From contig JALLAP010000191.1 of NCBI GenBank assembly GCA_036939355.1, positions 1-31,812 on the forward strand: DNA of 31,812 bases. Reading direction: 5' to 3'. Source of the DNA: Thalassiosira profunda (taxonomy: Eukaryota; Bacillariophyta; Thalassiosirophyceae; Thalassiosirales; Thalassiosiraceae). Positions 8,962 to 18,532 of this stretch are shown in pieces. Each line of letters starts with the position of its first letter. The stretch's first letter is position 1. The translations under genes and the position numbers were made by a program. The notes beneath the pieces were generated by a model. That model saw only the letters and a list, made by a program, of their open reading frames with translations. It was not told where the DNA came from and made no database searches.

Positions 8962-11170
8962 CTAGATCCCGCACGAGTGCCTCTTCGACCGTTCGCTCTC
9001 AATGCTCCTTCGGCCCGTACTGCTCGTCAACGACGGATAGGAGTCGTTGTGCCACTTCTCCCCAGAAGTCGAGCTGTCGCGCAAGCCATTCGAACGTGCT
9101 GTCCCCGTCGAGTTTCGCAGGGTGCTCCGCGAGCGAGCTCGTCGCGGTGGCTGCGGCTCAGTGCCCGGGGACGATATGCGCCGTGGTACGTCACGGCGAC
9201 GACGGCTTCCGTTGCTGCGCGATCGCTCCCGCTTCCTGCTGTCGCCGGATGCGCTCCGACTTAGACGGGGAGGAGGAGAAGAGCTCCGCCGACGATTGTC
9301 CTTTCTGGTCGAGTGGTTCTTCGATAGCCTCTCGTGTCCCGCGACCGGCGTCAGTTTGAGCCAGTTCGTTTGCTTTTGGGTTCCATTGGGCAGCTTGATC
9401 GTGTAATATGGCTCGTTCATCACAGCATCGACCATCACTGCAACTATTTCCACTAGACGAAGGGAGAGCAACACAATGGTAAATCGAGAGCCGGATACGT
9501 TGTCAGCATACTGTGTTGCAATTGGACTCACCCTCCACTGTCCCTGTATCCATATCAACGTGTTCTACCAAACTCTCCGGAACGCGATAGATTCGATACA
9601 TCGCCCGGTCGCCGACCTTGAACTTGTGCATCGTCCCCGCGCCACCCTTGCCCCAACCTACCTCGCCCAGCCTCGTCTTGGCCATGGTCGCCAGTCTCTT
9701 GAACTTGCTGAACAATCCTCTCTTAGGCTTTGCGCCGGCATCGTTGGCTCTAGTGTTTTCCTTGCGAGCCTTTGTCCTCGTTCTCTCCAAAGATGGCTCG
9801 AGGGAGTGGTGCCGCCTCCCACACGAGGTGCCGGGGCTACTGGAGCGGCTGCCAATGCTCCTGCGTCTCGACTGCCGAACGATGGCCAGGGCCTGGCCCC
9901 GCGATCCCTTGCGTTGGAGGGCGTTCTCTCCGGGGTCGTTATCCCCGTCGTCATTGCCGCGGGAGTTGGCGTCGCGGCTCGCCACGCTTCGATCGCTGTC
10001 TCTTCGCTTTGGAACGGACAGCACCATCGCGCCCTCCGATGTCAGCCGACGTCCCGCCAACAGCGACCGCTCCTCGTCGCGGTTGTTGCGCGAGCTGCTG
10101 CGACTCTGGCTACGGACCCTTCGCGATCCGCAGCTGCGGCCCAGACTGCCTTTGCTTTGGGCGTCGGCATGGTCCTTGCTCCTTCCAGATCTAGCACTGG
10201 GCACTTGAACAACGTGCTTCTCGAGGGAGCCATCCGGGACACGCCGCAGGTCCACCTCGGTGTACTTCGAAGCGTCCGTGGCGCGTCTGACCGGACCACC
10301 TCGGCTGCTTTTTGCTCGAGGCGGTGGAGCACGAGGCAACGGTTTCTCCTCTGATGGCAGAGACTTGCGGGCGTCCTTGATGTTCTCACCCTTTTCGCGA
10401 TCATCGGCGTCCAATCCCGTCCACTTGGCATCTCCCTGCCCGGCATCCCACATCATTGCCTCGTAGAGCTGTTTGTATTGTTCGATCTGTCCGGGAGTGG
10501 CCTGTGGCGAGGTCAAAGATGTCGGTTAGAATGAATGGTAGAGTGATCACTCTTTCAAAACAAGTGCACCATATCCTGAACAGAGGTCCAAAGCTTTGCA
10601 ACCCAAGTGCCCAACACATCTAGAACTCACCTGCTTCTTGGTGACATCGCTCTTGCCCATCTCCTTCGTGTGGTGGCTGGGCTCGCACGGGTCGGAAACG
10701 GGATGCACCCTCTCCTCGGGCTCCAGACCCACGGCTCTTCTCGAAGGGGTGCTCCGCGCCCTCGGCCGCGGGGCGCTGGGCCGTCCTCTCGAATGGCCAG
10801 GATGTTTCTCCTGCCGCTGTCTTAGCGGCCGGCTTTCTCGGGCCCGCTGGGGCGGAGGAGGGGGCGGCCGCGCCTTCCCATTGCCTTCGGTCGGCGGCGG
10901 AGGATACCTCTGCTGCGCTTCGTTGCAATTCCGCTGGGGTGCGGCTGGCAGAGCTCGGGGCGAGCAGGGCGACGCGGGCGTCAGCGTGGGGGAAAGAAAC
11001 TCCGGATTCACGACCTTGTTCTGCCGTGGCAGCGGGGTGGGCGGCGGCGGCGGAGCGACGCCGTGCACCTTCATCCGGACGCTGTCGCCCGACGACGAGG
11101 ACGCGCTGCTGACGGAGACGAGCCGCGGCGGCGGCGAGGGCATGGGGCGGATGCCGACGGTGGCGGTCAT
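8962..11170 (-). CDS. Pro-rich / RS-rich protein with C-terminal SH3/Tudor-like module, 3 exons
   Basis: Exons are 11170-10631, 10501-9532 and 9437-8962. The introns are 129 nt and 94 nt, both with GTGAGT donors and CAG acceptors. All junctions keep frame and give 661 aa. ATG 11170 begins MTATVGIRPMPSPPP. The N-terminal third is proline-rich (APPPPPTPLPRQNK, PPPPPPQRAR) and basic. Exon 2 opens with a conserved-looking helix (ATPGQIEQYKQLYEAMMWD), then a long Arg/Ser region (RSQSRSSSRNNRDE, RRRSIGSRSSSPG). Intron 2 splits an SH3/Tudor-like barrel: HKFKVGDRAMYRIYRVPESL ... MDTGTVEV, joined to NEPYYTIKLPNGTQKQTNWL. The tail is again RS-rich (RKRERSRSNGSRRRRD). RS domains and Tudor-like barrels are typical of nuclear RNA-processing factors, so a splicing or RNA-metabolism role is a reasonable guess. 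I do not recognise the family. Confidence 0.78.
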
Positions 11171-11534
11171 GGTTGCCGATTGCGGATTGCGCAATTGCTC
11201 TGAATGAAAGTGACGAGGCCCGTCTTCTTATCGTTCAACGTGCTTGCTGACATTCACATTCACCACAGCCCCCTCGGCCTTGCTGAATGGACCTACATAG
11301 AGATATGACCTTCGTTCACGAGCTTGTGCCCTCCGTCGCATATGAAGGTATCTACAAAGGAGCTTGGTAATTGAGGACTAATGACATATCGTGATTGGAC
11401 AGTGATACTAGCTGTGACAGCGAGTCCCTTCCCCCTTCCCCTCCTCTCGCCACTCAAGCTAGCGAGCAAACAGAGGCTCTTTCGCTGGCAAAAATATTGG
11501 CCGTTACCCCATCCTCTGCGGATTGCTCACAGCA
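11171..11534. other. Intergenic region, no gene seen
   Basis: These 364 bp lie between the start of the RS-rich gene and the 3' end of RING-CH paralogue B, both on the minus strand. They should hold the promoter of the former and the 3' UTR of the latter. No TACGTA site, tRNA or convincing ORF is seen. The nearest similar string is GACCTACATAG near 11289. Confidence 0.4.
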
Positions 11535-13520
11535 TTACCATACCCCCAACCCCTTCGATGGAATTTGATCCATTTGCCCCTGCTGAATCCTGTGAATATA
11601 TTTGTTGGCGAAGAGAGCCAGGGGACAACCCCGGCCGTACCTAGATTCGATCGCCTGCGCAGCCTGACATATTTGCTCCAACCCAAGCTCTTTGTTGCCA
11701 AATTCCAAATTCAGGTTGCCACATTGCAGCAACAAGTCAATGTCGGGGCCAGTTGCACTGCGTGCCAGAGTTAGGGCCTCCTCCAAATAGTCCAGCGCTG
11801 CGCCTTTCTCGCCGGTCTCGTAGGCATGCCTCGCTGCCAGCTTAATCGACCTCGTCTTCTTGATGCCCTCAGCGTCCTGTATGGCGCGTGATTCGTCAAT
11901 CAACACCTTCATTTCGGAGAGAGAGCCCATTTCGCAGTGTACTTCGGCGAGCGTCAAAAGGGAGCTAGCGAGTGCTCCGGTCCAGTCCGACTTGCTGCCT
12001 CGTCCTATCTCCAATCGAATCTGAGAAATTTGCTCACTCAATAGATTTGATGCTTGGAGATATTTCTCATCCTCCATTAGCAGTCTGCTCAAGTGAGAAG
12101 TGGCATGTCGCTTCCAGGGATCACGGATACCACGATCCTTGTACGTATCATGGTACGCATTTGCTAGTGCCATTGCGCAAAGCGATCTTTGGTTGAAAGT
12201 ATCCTTGCACGTAACACACTGTTGAAATGGATTCAGATCTGAGCCTGGGTCCCTGCCTTCCACCTTTGTTTGCGCAAATTGTACGAGGCAATTGATGTGT
12301 GCGAATCCATTTTGCTCTCCCCTGCAGTTGCATTCCCGCACGATGAGATTATCCTCGGATAGATCGTTGTCAAAACAAATCCAGCATTGGGGTGGGGGAA
12401 CATCTGATCTTCGGATGCATTCCTCGTTATCATGTGGAGCAAAGATCTGGGCACGCGAATCCAGTTGTACCTGATATGGAACAGCGTGGCCATCTGCAAA
12501 GCCTGCACGTTGCCGGTACCAAAGCTTGATCACTGTTCCATCAACCCAAGCATCCTCATTCGGCCCAATCCTGCAAGCCACTCTTTCTCCTAGCCTAAAC
12601 CTCAAGTCGTCCTGTTGCTTCGCCGGGAGAGCTTCGCTGCTCGCACGGATGCAATCCGGTGGCCCCCAGAACGGAAGCTCCCTCCCATCGTCAAAAAGGA
12701 TAAGATACGGAGGCGTGTCCCTTTCATACCATTCCTCGTCAACGCGAGTAATGGTGCCGGGAAACCACTTGCCGTCACAATCAGAAAAACAGTCGCCCTC
12801 TATGCTCCCCAATTTGCATTCTACTCGGCTTCCGATGTCGTGCACAATCTTCAGCGGGGGCGCATCCGACCTTCGGATGCACCCTAACCCCAATCCATAA
12901 ACGACCATGGGCTTACCATCGTCCAAGCGGACGAGATAAGGTGCCACTTTATTTTTCGGCCATCCAGGTGGCCCCTTCGCCCAGTGCTCGGTGACTGTCC
13001 CCGTCACGAATTCCGAGGTCCCGTCGGGAAGAACCTCCACCCTCGTCCCGAGACAAAAAGGAGGTGGCGTGTTGACATCCACTGGGAGATTGTCGATGCC
13101 CACGTAGACTGCATCCGCTTCGTCTCCAGGCTTCACCTGCCCAGTCGTTGTGGGCCCTTCCGTGCCAATGCTAAACCCCCCAAACGCAAAGGGTGACGCG
13201 CCTGCGAAACCACCAAAGCCAAAGCTCCCAGCAGCCGGGGCGGGCGTCGCCCCGAAACCACCGGTGGAGGGGGCAGCGGGAGTGGTGGCCGATCCCGCGC
13301 CAAACACGAACGTGCTCGCCGGAGCTTTCGACGATGAGGCCCCGCCATCAGCCCCAAACACAAAGGTCGGGCCGGCCGCCGCGGGAGCCGCAGCCGATGG
13401 AGCGGCCCCAAAGCTGAAGGTGAATTTGCTCGCGGACGCTCCCTCAATTTTCTGTTCCGTCCCCGAACCCCCGCCAGCTCGTCGGTTCTTCTTCCCCTTT
13501 CCCCTTTTCGATCGACCCAT
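11535..13520 (-). CDS. RING-CH paralogue B with FG-nucleoporin-like repeats
   Basis: This is a 661-aa intronless protein. ATG 13520 is set by the family N-terminus MGRSKRGKGKKNRRAGGG. Residues 33-119 form a low-complexity segment with seven FG dipeptides, including FSFG, FVFG (twice), FGFG and FAFG separated by Ala/Pro/Gly/Ser/Thr spacers. This is the composition of FxFG nucleoporin repeats, and both sister proteins lack it. Three SH3/Tudor-like modules follow (about 155-219, 225-297, 306-375), with GTRVEVLPDG, GSRVECKLGS and GERVACRIGP starts and PYLVRLDDGK, PYLILFDDGR and PYQVQLDSRA strands. The RING-CH finger spans 379-438 (CWIC, CNCRGEQNGFAHINC, CVTC). The tail is TPR-like (GNLNLEFGNKELGLEQI). 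FG motifs bind nuclear transport receptors, so an E3 ligase or scaffold at the nuclear pore is a plausible but untested reading. Confidence 0.85.
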   Translation of the reverse strand: MGRSKRGKGKKNRRAGGGSGTEQKIEGASASKFTFSFGAAPSAAAPAAAGPTFVFGADGGASSSKAPASTFVFGAGSATTPAAPSTGGFGATPAPAAGSFGFGGFAGASPFAFGGFSIGTEGPTTTGQVKPGDEADAVYVGIDNLPVDVNTPPPFCLGTRVEVLPDGTSEFVTGTVTEHWAKGPPGWPKNKVAPYLVRLDDGKPMVVYGLGLGCIRRSDAPPLKIVHDIGSRVECKLGSIEGDCFSDCDGKWFPGTITRVDEEWYERDTPPYLILFDDGRELPFWGPPDCIRASSEALPAKQQDDLRFRLGERVACRIGPNEDAWVDGTVIKLWYRQRAGFADGHAVPYQVQLDSRAQIFAPHDNEECIRRSDVPPPQCWICFDNDLSEDNLIVRECNCRGEQNGFAHINCLVQFAQTKVEGRDPGSDLNPFQQCVTCKDTFNQRSLCAMALANAYHDTYKDRGIRDPWKRHATSHLSRLLMEDEKYLQASNLLSEQISQIRLEIGRGSKSDWTGALASSLLTLAEVHCEMGSLSEMKVLIDESRAIQDAEGIKKTRSIKLAARHAYETGEKGAALDYLEEALTLARSATGPDIDLLLQCGNLNLEFGNKELGLEQICQAAQAIESRYGRGCPLALFANKYIHRIQQGQMDQIPSKGLGVW

Positions 13521-13918
13521 TATTTTGTCGCTCGCGTGGTCCACGCGCAGCAACAGCGAATGACGATATATGCAGCCGCGCCTTGGGGCTCCCAAGTTTT
13601 GCTCGAATTACCTCCTCAGTCCTCAGGCTCAAATGCAGGGCGTCGTGGCGCTACCGGCGGCTTTGGGCTGGGGGCGGGTTCCTCTCGCCCTCGCTCCTCG
13701 AAGTGTGGTATTGTATGGTAGCATGGTAGCTGTCGGTGCTCGAAGTCGGAAGTCGGAAGTCGGGGGAGAGAGAAATTCAGTCGTGAGCGACTCGCTGGCC
13801 ACGCCCAGGCGGCGCGGCCACAAGGCCACAAAAATCACAATCCGCGGCCCGCGGCATCTGAGGCCTGCCCACGTCAAGGCCATAAGATCCTCTTTGCAAT
13901 CCGCAGCCGCCAGCAAAG
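13521..13918. other. Divergent intergenic region, no gene seen
   Basis: These 398 bp separate RING-CH paralogue B (-) from the CS-domain gene (+). They hold a small tandem repeat, GAAGTCG three times at 13742-13762, and an inexact TGGTA cluster around 13707-13730. There is no TACGTA site here, unlike most other upstream regions. The open frames across it are short, lack any family resemblance and are treated as chance. Confidence 0.4.
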
Positions 13919-14884
13919 ATGGTGGACTACTCGAAATGGGACCGCATGGACTTTGGCGACTCTGACAGCGACGGCGCCGATGACCCCGACGAGGGCGGCC
14001 CGCGCGTGACGTCCCTCGATGCACCGGGCCGCGTCACCATCGGCGCCGACGGGAGCCTCGCCATCGGCCAGTCCGGCGGGGCGCCCCCGCCGCGCGTGCC
14101 GCTGGGCGCACCGAACGCAGAAGGGGCGGGGATTCCGACGGTTTCCGGCAGTGTTGGCGGGAAGGCGATTGACATTAGCAATCTCAAAGATGAATCGAAG
14201 GAGGATGATGCACCTGCAAAGCAAAAGCGGATCCAACAGTGGCGAGATCAGTTGACGCGCAACGGGGGAACGCATCACAGCTTGAGCGCAACATATCAAA
14301 AGGAGAAGCTCCCGCTGTACTGGTCGCAGGATCGATACACCGTCACGCTGCGGCTGGGATTTCCTCCCTCGGAATTCCCCTCGAAGAGCATCCGGGTGCG
14401 GGTGGAGGGGGCACTGAAGTATTCCGATCGGCATTCCGCCGTGGGGAGCGGGGCCATGAGTGGGCATAAACCTGAATCTAATGGTGATGCAACACACGGA
14501 TCAGTGGAAATTGTATCCGTCTCGAAAGACGGTGGAAAGGAAACGGTGCTGATGAGGGGAGAGCTGCCCCGGCCGATCCACCTGAATCAGGGCGAGGAAG
14601 AAATTGATTACGAGATCGAGGACAATCTCGGCGCAGGAGGCGAAGGGGGAGACGGCGCATGCCTCAAATTAGTATCCATAACGATGGCGAAAGCAGTGCC
14701 CATGGAGGGCATGGTATTGTGGTGGGACCGCCCGTTGGTCGGCTATCCCGCCATCGACGTCGCGAAGATTCAGGATGCCACGGGGCAAAGCAAGCAGGAG
14801 GCGTGGAAGAAGGCGTGGGACGAGGCGCACAAACTGTTTCGGGAGAAGGCAGGGAAGCGAGAGAAGCTCAAGGTTGACGATTGA
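13919..14884 (+). CDS. CS-domain (NudC/p23-like) protein
   Basis: This is a 321-aa intronless protein. It begins MVDYSKWDRMDFGDSDSD, an acidic 'YSKWD' start that I recall from other protist CS-domain proteins. An acidic/Gly-rich linker runs to about residue 90, followed by a basic helix KQKRIQQWRDQLTRNG. The CS beta-sandwich runs from about 131 to 285: LPLYWSQDRYTVTLRLGFP, IRVRVEGALKYSDR, a linker, VEIVSVSKDGGKETVLMRG, ELPRPIHLNQGEEEIDYEIE, and LKLVSITMAKAVPMEGMVLW ending WDRPLVGYPAIDV. NudC-like CS domains act as HSP90 co-chaperones or dynein-complex chaperones. The order of strands and the 'LxxPIHxxxxEEExDYEIED' stretch fit that family better than p23. The C-terminal tail is a charged helix (EAWKKAWDEAHKLFREK). 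It is convergent with the four-helix membrane protein gene, 101 bp away. Confidence 0.82.
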   Translation: MVDYSKWDRMDFGDSDSDGADDPDEGGPRVTSLDAPGRVTIGADGSLAIGQSGGAPPPRVPLGAPNAEGAGIPTVSGSVGGKAIDISNLKDESKEDDAPAKQKRIQQWRDQLTRNGGTHHSLSATYQKEKLPLYWSQDRYTVTLRLGFPPSEFPSKSIRVRVEGALKYSDRHSAVGSGAMSGHKPESNGDATHGSVEIVSVSKDGGKETVLMRGELPRPIHLNQGEEEIDYEIEDNLGAGGEGGDGACLKLVSITMAKAVPMEGMVLWWDRPLVGYPAIDVAKIQDATGQSKQEAWKKAWDEAHKLFREKAGKREKLKVDD

Positions 14885-14985
14885 TTGATCTTTTGTGCAT
14901 AAGATATGCAGGACCTTCGATACGATTTAATACATCCACTCGAGCGATAACTTATGCCCCCTATTGCAGTTGGAACCATCCCATC

Positions 14986-15866
14986 TCACAAATGCTCGCT
15001 ATCGCCGACCAAAGGCTCGTCCAGTCCGCTCGCATCCAGCGTCGCATCATCTCCTCCGTCTCCCTCCGCCTTCTCTGGGTGTCGATACGCATCCGCCGAC
15101 GCCACGGCCGCCACCAACCAAAACACTGTCGCCGCTATCGCACACTTCGCCCCCGTGCTCATGCTACAAGTCTCCTGGAACTCGATCCCGTTGCTGCCCT
15201 CGAAGCTCCGCACCAGCAGATTGTCTTTGCACGCATTGCTGTCCAGGAACAGGAGGGTCAACCCCTGAAAGAGGCACGCGAGAATGTAGGAAAGGGAGTT
15301 GATGCAGTGGAGTTTGGGAACCTTGCACGCTGTCATCTCCGTCGTGAACAGGGCGATGAGCGAAATGCCCCCCAGAACCACCGGGATGATGATGAACGCC
15401 CGCGCGGAGTTCCAATGGGTGTCCATGTACGACGTCCCGTCCCCAAAATCCGAATAGGGCGTGCATGCTTCGACTAGATAGACTGTACCTGCGCCGTCGG
15501 AGTAGAATGCGAGCGTTTCGTGGCGCCACGGACCGAATTGGATGGTCACCGGATCGGCGAAGCCGGCGGTGGACGTGAATTTGATAAAGTTGCAACGCAG
15601 CGTGGCGGAGAGGGAGAGGAAGAAGGCGACGAAGGCCGTGGCGGTGGGGAGGACGATGCGGCAGAACCTAAGATGGGGAAGACACTGGTTAGTGGCTTCG
15701 CAATCGAGAGCCTCGAACTCGCAGTCAGTTGAGAGCCAAGCAGTTTGGAAACGTCGCAATCGAGAGCGCACACGAGATGTGCACACAAGATGTGCACACA
15801 AGATGTTCACACTTGATGTGCATTTGCAACTCACGCCTTCGTCTCTTCGGAAGGACACTTTGCCAT
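14986..15866 (-). CDS. Four-helix membrane protein, 2 exons
   Basis: Exons are 15866-15835 (only 32 nt) and 15667-14986. The 167-nt intron has a GTGAGT donor and a CTTAG acceptor. Splicing gives MAKCPSEETKAFCRIVLPTA..., 237 aa. Four predicted helices are FCRIVLPTATAFVAFFLSLS (about 12-31), AFIIIPVVLGGISLIALF, SYILACLFQGLTLLFL and AKCAIAATVFWLVAAVASA. The first extracytosolic loop has RCNFIKFTS, FGPWRHETL and a Cys near EACTPYSDF; the second loop has two further Cys (NACKDN, ETCSM). This claudin/tetraspanin-like layout, with 'xCxFIKF...GLWxx', is one I recall as a lineage-expanded diatom membrane family without known function; that recollection is not verified. The ORF would otherwise extend upstream through the intron to 15960, but only the spliced form gives a short clean N-terminus. 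Confidence 0.8.
15768..15819. repeat. Four tandem copies of a 13-bp unit inside an intron
   Basis: The unit is GCACACAAGATGT. Copies at 15768-15780, 15781-15793, 15794-15806 and 15807-15819 differ at one to three positions. The array lies inside the single intron (15668-15834) of the four-helix membrane protein gene, close to the 5' splice site. In the spliced-strand orientation it reads TG-rich. Confidence 0.8.
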
Positions 15867-16171
15867 GGTTTGCACGTCGGCTCAAGTAGGCAATGGAGGA
15901 AATCTTCCAATAGCAGTGGGGCCAGGCGGAGGTTGTTATCGATGGTATTGCTCCCGTCAAGACGAGCAGGGGAGGATGGAGGGTTGAGGGCGGTCGACCG
16001 TCGATGACATAAAGACCTCTACTACGTACGTATCGTACTTATGTCAGTATTCGGAGACCTACATGAACACATGCCTACAAATCTTGCGTCAACGATTGCG
16101 GGGTGTAGGTTGAAAGATAGCGGTGCATTCAAAGCAGAATAAATGATCCCCATGATTAATTCCTGCAAGTG
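15867..16171. promoter_or_regulatory. Upstream region with TACGTACGTA
   Basis: These 305 bp lie between the start of the four-helix membrane gene and the 3' end of the ABCG gene, both minus. TACGTACGTA is at 16023-16032, about 160 bp upstream of the ATG at 15866, followed by TCGTAC. The rest is unremarkable. The regulatory role is inferred from recurrence of the hexamer across the window. Confidence 0.35.
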
Positions 16172-18286
16172 TCATTTCGATCGCCGCAGCAGAATGTACG
16201 TGGAACCCCGCAGGAAAATCTGGATCGCCACGAGTAGAGCCACATTCGGCCACAGGCCCGTCCAAATGCCTTCGATGCCGTACGAAGCAATCACCTCCGA
16301 TCCCGGCATTGGGCATTGCAGTGCGTCGTCCGGATCATCACACGGAATGTATCGATTTCCAAACTCAGTGATTACAAAAGCCGAGAAGCCGTACCGACAA
16401 AAGGACAGCCACGACGCCCACCGAAGCGCAGGACTGATGAGATCGTAGGGCATGTAGAAGCCGCCGATGATCATCAAGCAGATTGTGAGGAGGGGCGTCA
16501 GTATCAGCGCCACTTGCGTGTTAGGGATCAGCACGCTCAAGAACAGCCCCGTTGATTGTGCCGCACTGATGCTGAGGTAAAGCACCAACACGAACACAAA
16601 GAAGGCATCCGCCGTCGGCCGTAGACCGCATACCCAATAACAAATTGTGCCGTTGATGGTCGGCAGGAGAACCGAGTTGGTCATGTCTGAAAGCGTCATC
16701 GCGATAAAATAGGGCAGCACTCCGTACATCTTCTTCGCCCGATCCCTCATTAGCAGCCTCCGCTCCGACGAGAAGATGACCAGCGACGACATCACCACCG
16801 AGTTGCTCTGGGCAATGATCAAAAAGAACAGAAGCGACGCCCGGCTGAAGTTATACGTTGTGGTGTTGGGAAGCCGCCCCCACGCCAGGCACACGAACGC
16901 CGTAAAGGCGAACGATTGGACGAGGGCGACGAGGGTGAGGCGCTGCCCGCGATGCTGCCGCGAGGCGCGGACGGTGAGGAGCTTCAGCTGCGTCCAGAAG
17001 GAGGACTGGAACTTGGGCTCGCTCTCCTTCAGCTCGGCCATGCTGGAGAGCCGACGGGGGCGTTTTGTTGCATTATGCGGTGGTCGCGATGCAGAACTGT
17101 GGCGATGTTTCAATCCGCTTTCGGCCCTCGATACTGCACTTTGTTGCTGTGTCGAGTTGAACTCCTCCCATTGCGAGTGCAATTTTCCCCCACCCTCCCT
17201 CCTCTCGTCCTCGATAATGATATCCATTATCCAATCCGCCTTTCCTGTCTCGGGCGGGAGCTTGCCCACACCGCACCCCTCCAGAAACTCCCTTGCTCCC
17301 GTGGGTGCCCCCTCGTACACCACCTTTCCCCGGCTCAGTAGCAGCAAGTTGTCGAACATGTCAAAGATGGATGTTCTCGGCTGATGGATGACCACCACAA
17401 TGGAATGCCCCATCCTCGCCAGACTTTTGAGGGTCAGCATCAGCTGATAGGCCGTTGTCGCGTCCAATCCGGAGGTCGGCTCGTCCAGCAAAAGTATTGA
17501 AGGCCTCGCCACCAATTCCACGGCAACAGCGACGCGCTTGCGCTCCCCTCCCGAGATTCCTCTGCTCCTCCCACTACCACCCGGGACGCCAATCAGCCTA
17601 TCCTGCACGTCCGTCAGCCCCAGCTTGGAAAGGGTATCGTGCACAAGCGTCTCAACCTCGGCGTCCGATCGATCCTTCGGCGTCTTCAGCCTCGCTGCAA
17701 ATCGAACCGTTTCTCTTACAGTGAGATTGGACAGTAGCAAGTCATCCTGCCACACCACCCCCACCAAACTCTTGGGCAATGTGCCCCTCTCCCCGTTGAT
17801 TCTAATGCACGAATCCCCCGCGAGGTCGTTCGCCGGATCGGAAATCAGCCCGGCAGCCACCGAGAGGAGACTCGTCTTCCCACTGCCCGATGGCCCCATC
17901 CATCCGTTGAGGCTGTGCGGCTCGATCGTCGTGGTGACGTCGGAGAGGATGGCGGTGCGCTTCTTGCTCACGGAAGATTTGAAGCAGGAGCACCTGCCCG
18001 TAGCCGCGGAGCGGGTGAGAGGTGCATATGTTATGTGTTCCAGTGACAACTCGACGAGCTGTACGCTGCGGAGCGAAACTGTGTGCGTCTTGTCCAATGT
18101 GGGGCGTTTGGGAGCGTTGACATCACCGGCGTCGTTCGATTGGGGTATTTCAATTGCAACGTGTGCGTGGACGCCCCCGTCTTGATTTGCAGCAGACGAC
18201 TCTGTGGTTGAAAAGGTGACGGTTGAGCGGCCGCCGTTTTCCCGAAATCCGTCGCCGTTCCGGGACGAGGCGCTGTCGGAAATCAT
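16172..18286 (-). CDS. ABCG-type half-transporter
   Basis: This is a 704-aa protein from ATG 18286. An in-frame ATG at 18475 would add 63 residues, but those codons run through a GGAA microsatellite and look like 5' UTR. The order is ATPase first, then membrane domain, as in the ABCG/White family. Walker A is GPSGSGKTS (about 131-139), the Q-loop WQDD, the ABC signature ISGGERKR (about 243-250), Walker B/D-loop LLLDEPTSGLDA (about 264-275), and the H-loop VIHQPR. The C-terminal half begins FWTQLKLLTVRASRQHRGQR, followed by about six helices (ALVQSFAFTAFVCLAWG, ASLLFFLIIAQSNSV, FFVFVLVLYLSISAAQS, VALILTPLLTICLMIIGGFY). A Cys-containing external loop (PCDDPDDALQCPMPG) precedes the last helix, typical of ABCG proteins. 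It probably works as a homo- or heterodimer exporting lipids, sterols or xenobiotics; the substrate cannot be told. Confidence 0.9.
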   Translation of the reverse strand: MISDSASSRNGDGFRENGGRSTVTFSTTESSAANQDGGVHAHVAIEIPQSNDAGDVNAPKRPTLDKTHTVSLRSVQLVELSLEHITYAPLTRSAATGRCSCFKSSVSKKRTAILSDVTTTIEPHSLNGWMGPSGSGKTSLLSVAAGLISDPANDLAGDSCIRINGERGTLPKSLVGVVWQDDLLLSNLTVRETVRFAARLKTPKDRSDAEVETLVHDTLSKLGLTDVQDRLIGVPGGSGRSRGISGGERKRVAVAVELVARPSILLLDEPTSGLDATTAYQLMLTLKSLARMGHSIVVVIHQPRTSIFDMFDNLLLLSRGKVVYEGAPTGAREFLEGCGVGKLPPETGKADWIMDIIIEDERREGGGKLHSQWEEFNSTQQQSAVSRAESGLKHRHSSASRPPHNATKRPRRLSSMAELKESEPKFQSSFWTQLKLLTVRASRQHRGQRLTLVALVQSFAFTAFVCLAWGRLPNTTTYNFSRASLLFFLIIAQSNSVVMSSLVIFSSERRLLMRDRAKKMYGVLPYFIAMTLSDMTNSVLLPTINGTICYWVCGLRPTADAFFVFVLVLYLSISAAQSTGLFLSVLIPNTQVALILTPLLTICLMIIGGFYMPYDLISPALRWASWLSFCRYGFSAFVITEFGNRYIPCDDPDDALQCPMPGSEVIASYGIEGIWTGLWPNVALLVAIQIFLRGSTYILLRRSK

Positions 18287-18370
18287 GGCAGGCGACCGAG
18301 GAGTGGTCAAACGGGGGGCGCCTACCAACCGGTGAGGAAGCGTCGCCAGTGCGGGAGGGGAGGGGGAGGA

Positions 18371-18394
18371 GGAAGGAAGGAAGGAAGGAAGGAA
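18371..18394. repeat. (GGAA)6 microsatellite
   Basis: Six perfect GGAA units lie in a purine-rich stretch upstream of the chosen ABCG start, in its probable 5' UTR. If the upstream ATG (18475) were used, the repeat would encode a Phe/Leu/Pro/Ser stretch, which is not typical of ABCG N-termini. Confidence 0.85.
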
Positions 18395-18532
18395 GAAGTC
18401 CGCTGACGTTGCTTTGTGTCCAACAAACAAGCCAAACAAGTCCAAAGGATACGAGATACCTTTTTGATCGCACATTGCTCTCCCATCTGAAGCAACGACG
18501 CTACAATATCCGATCGATGCTTCTAGTTCAAT

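Noticed and set aside
9476..10354. Plus-strand open frame of 292 codons
   Set aside because: It is antisense to exon 2 of the RS-rich gene, crosses that gene's splice site region and shows no domain features. The minus frame links through canonical introns into a coherent protein.
15768..15819. Possible CRISPR-like array
   Set aside because: The units are 13 bp in direct contact with no spacers and lie in a spliceosomal intron; this is a simple tandem repeat.
18287..18475. N-terminal extension of the ABCG transporter from ATG 18475
   Set aside because: The codons run through a GGAA microsatellite and give a Phe/Leu/Ser/Pro stretch unlike ABCG N-termini; 18286 is preferred, though the upstream start cannot be excluded.
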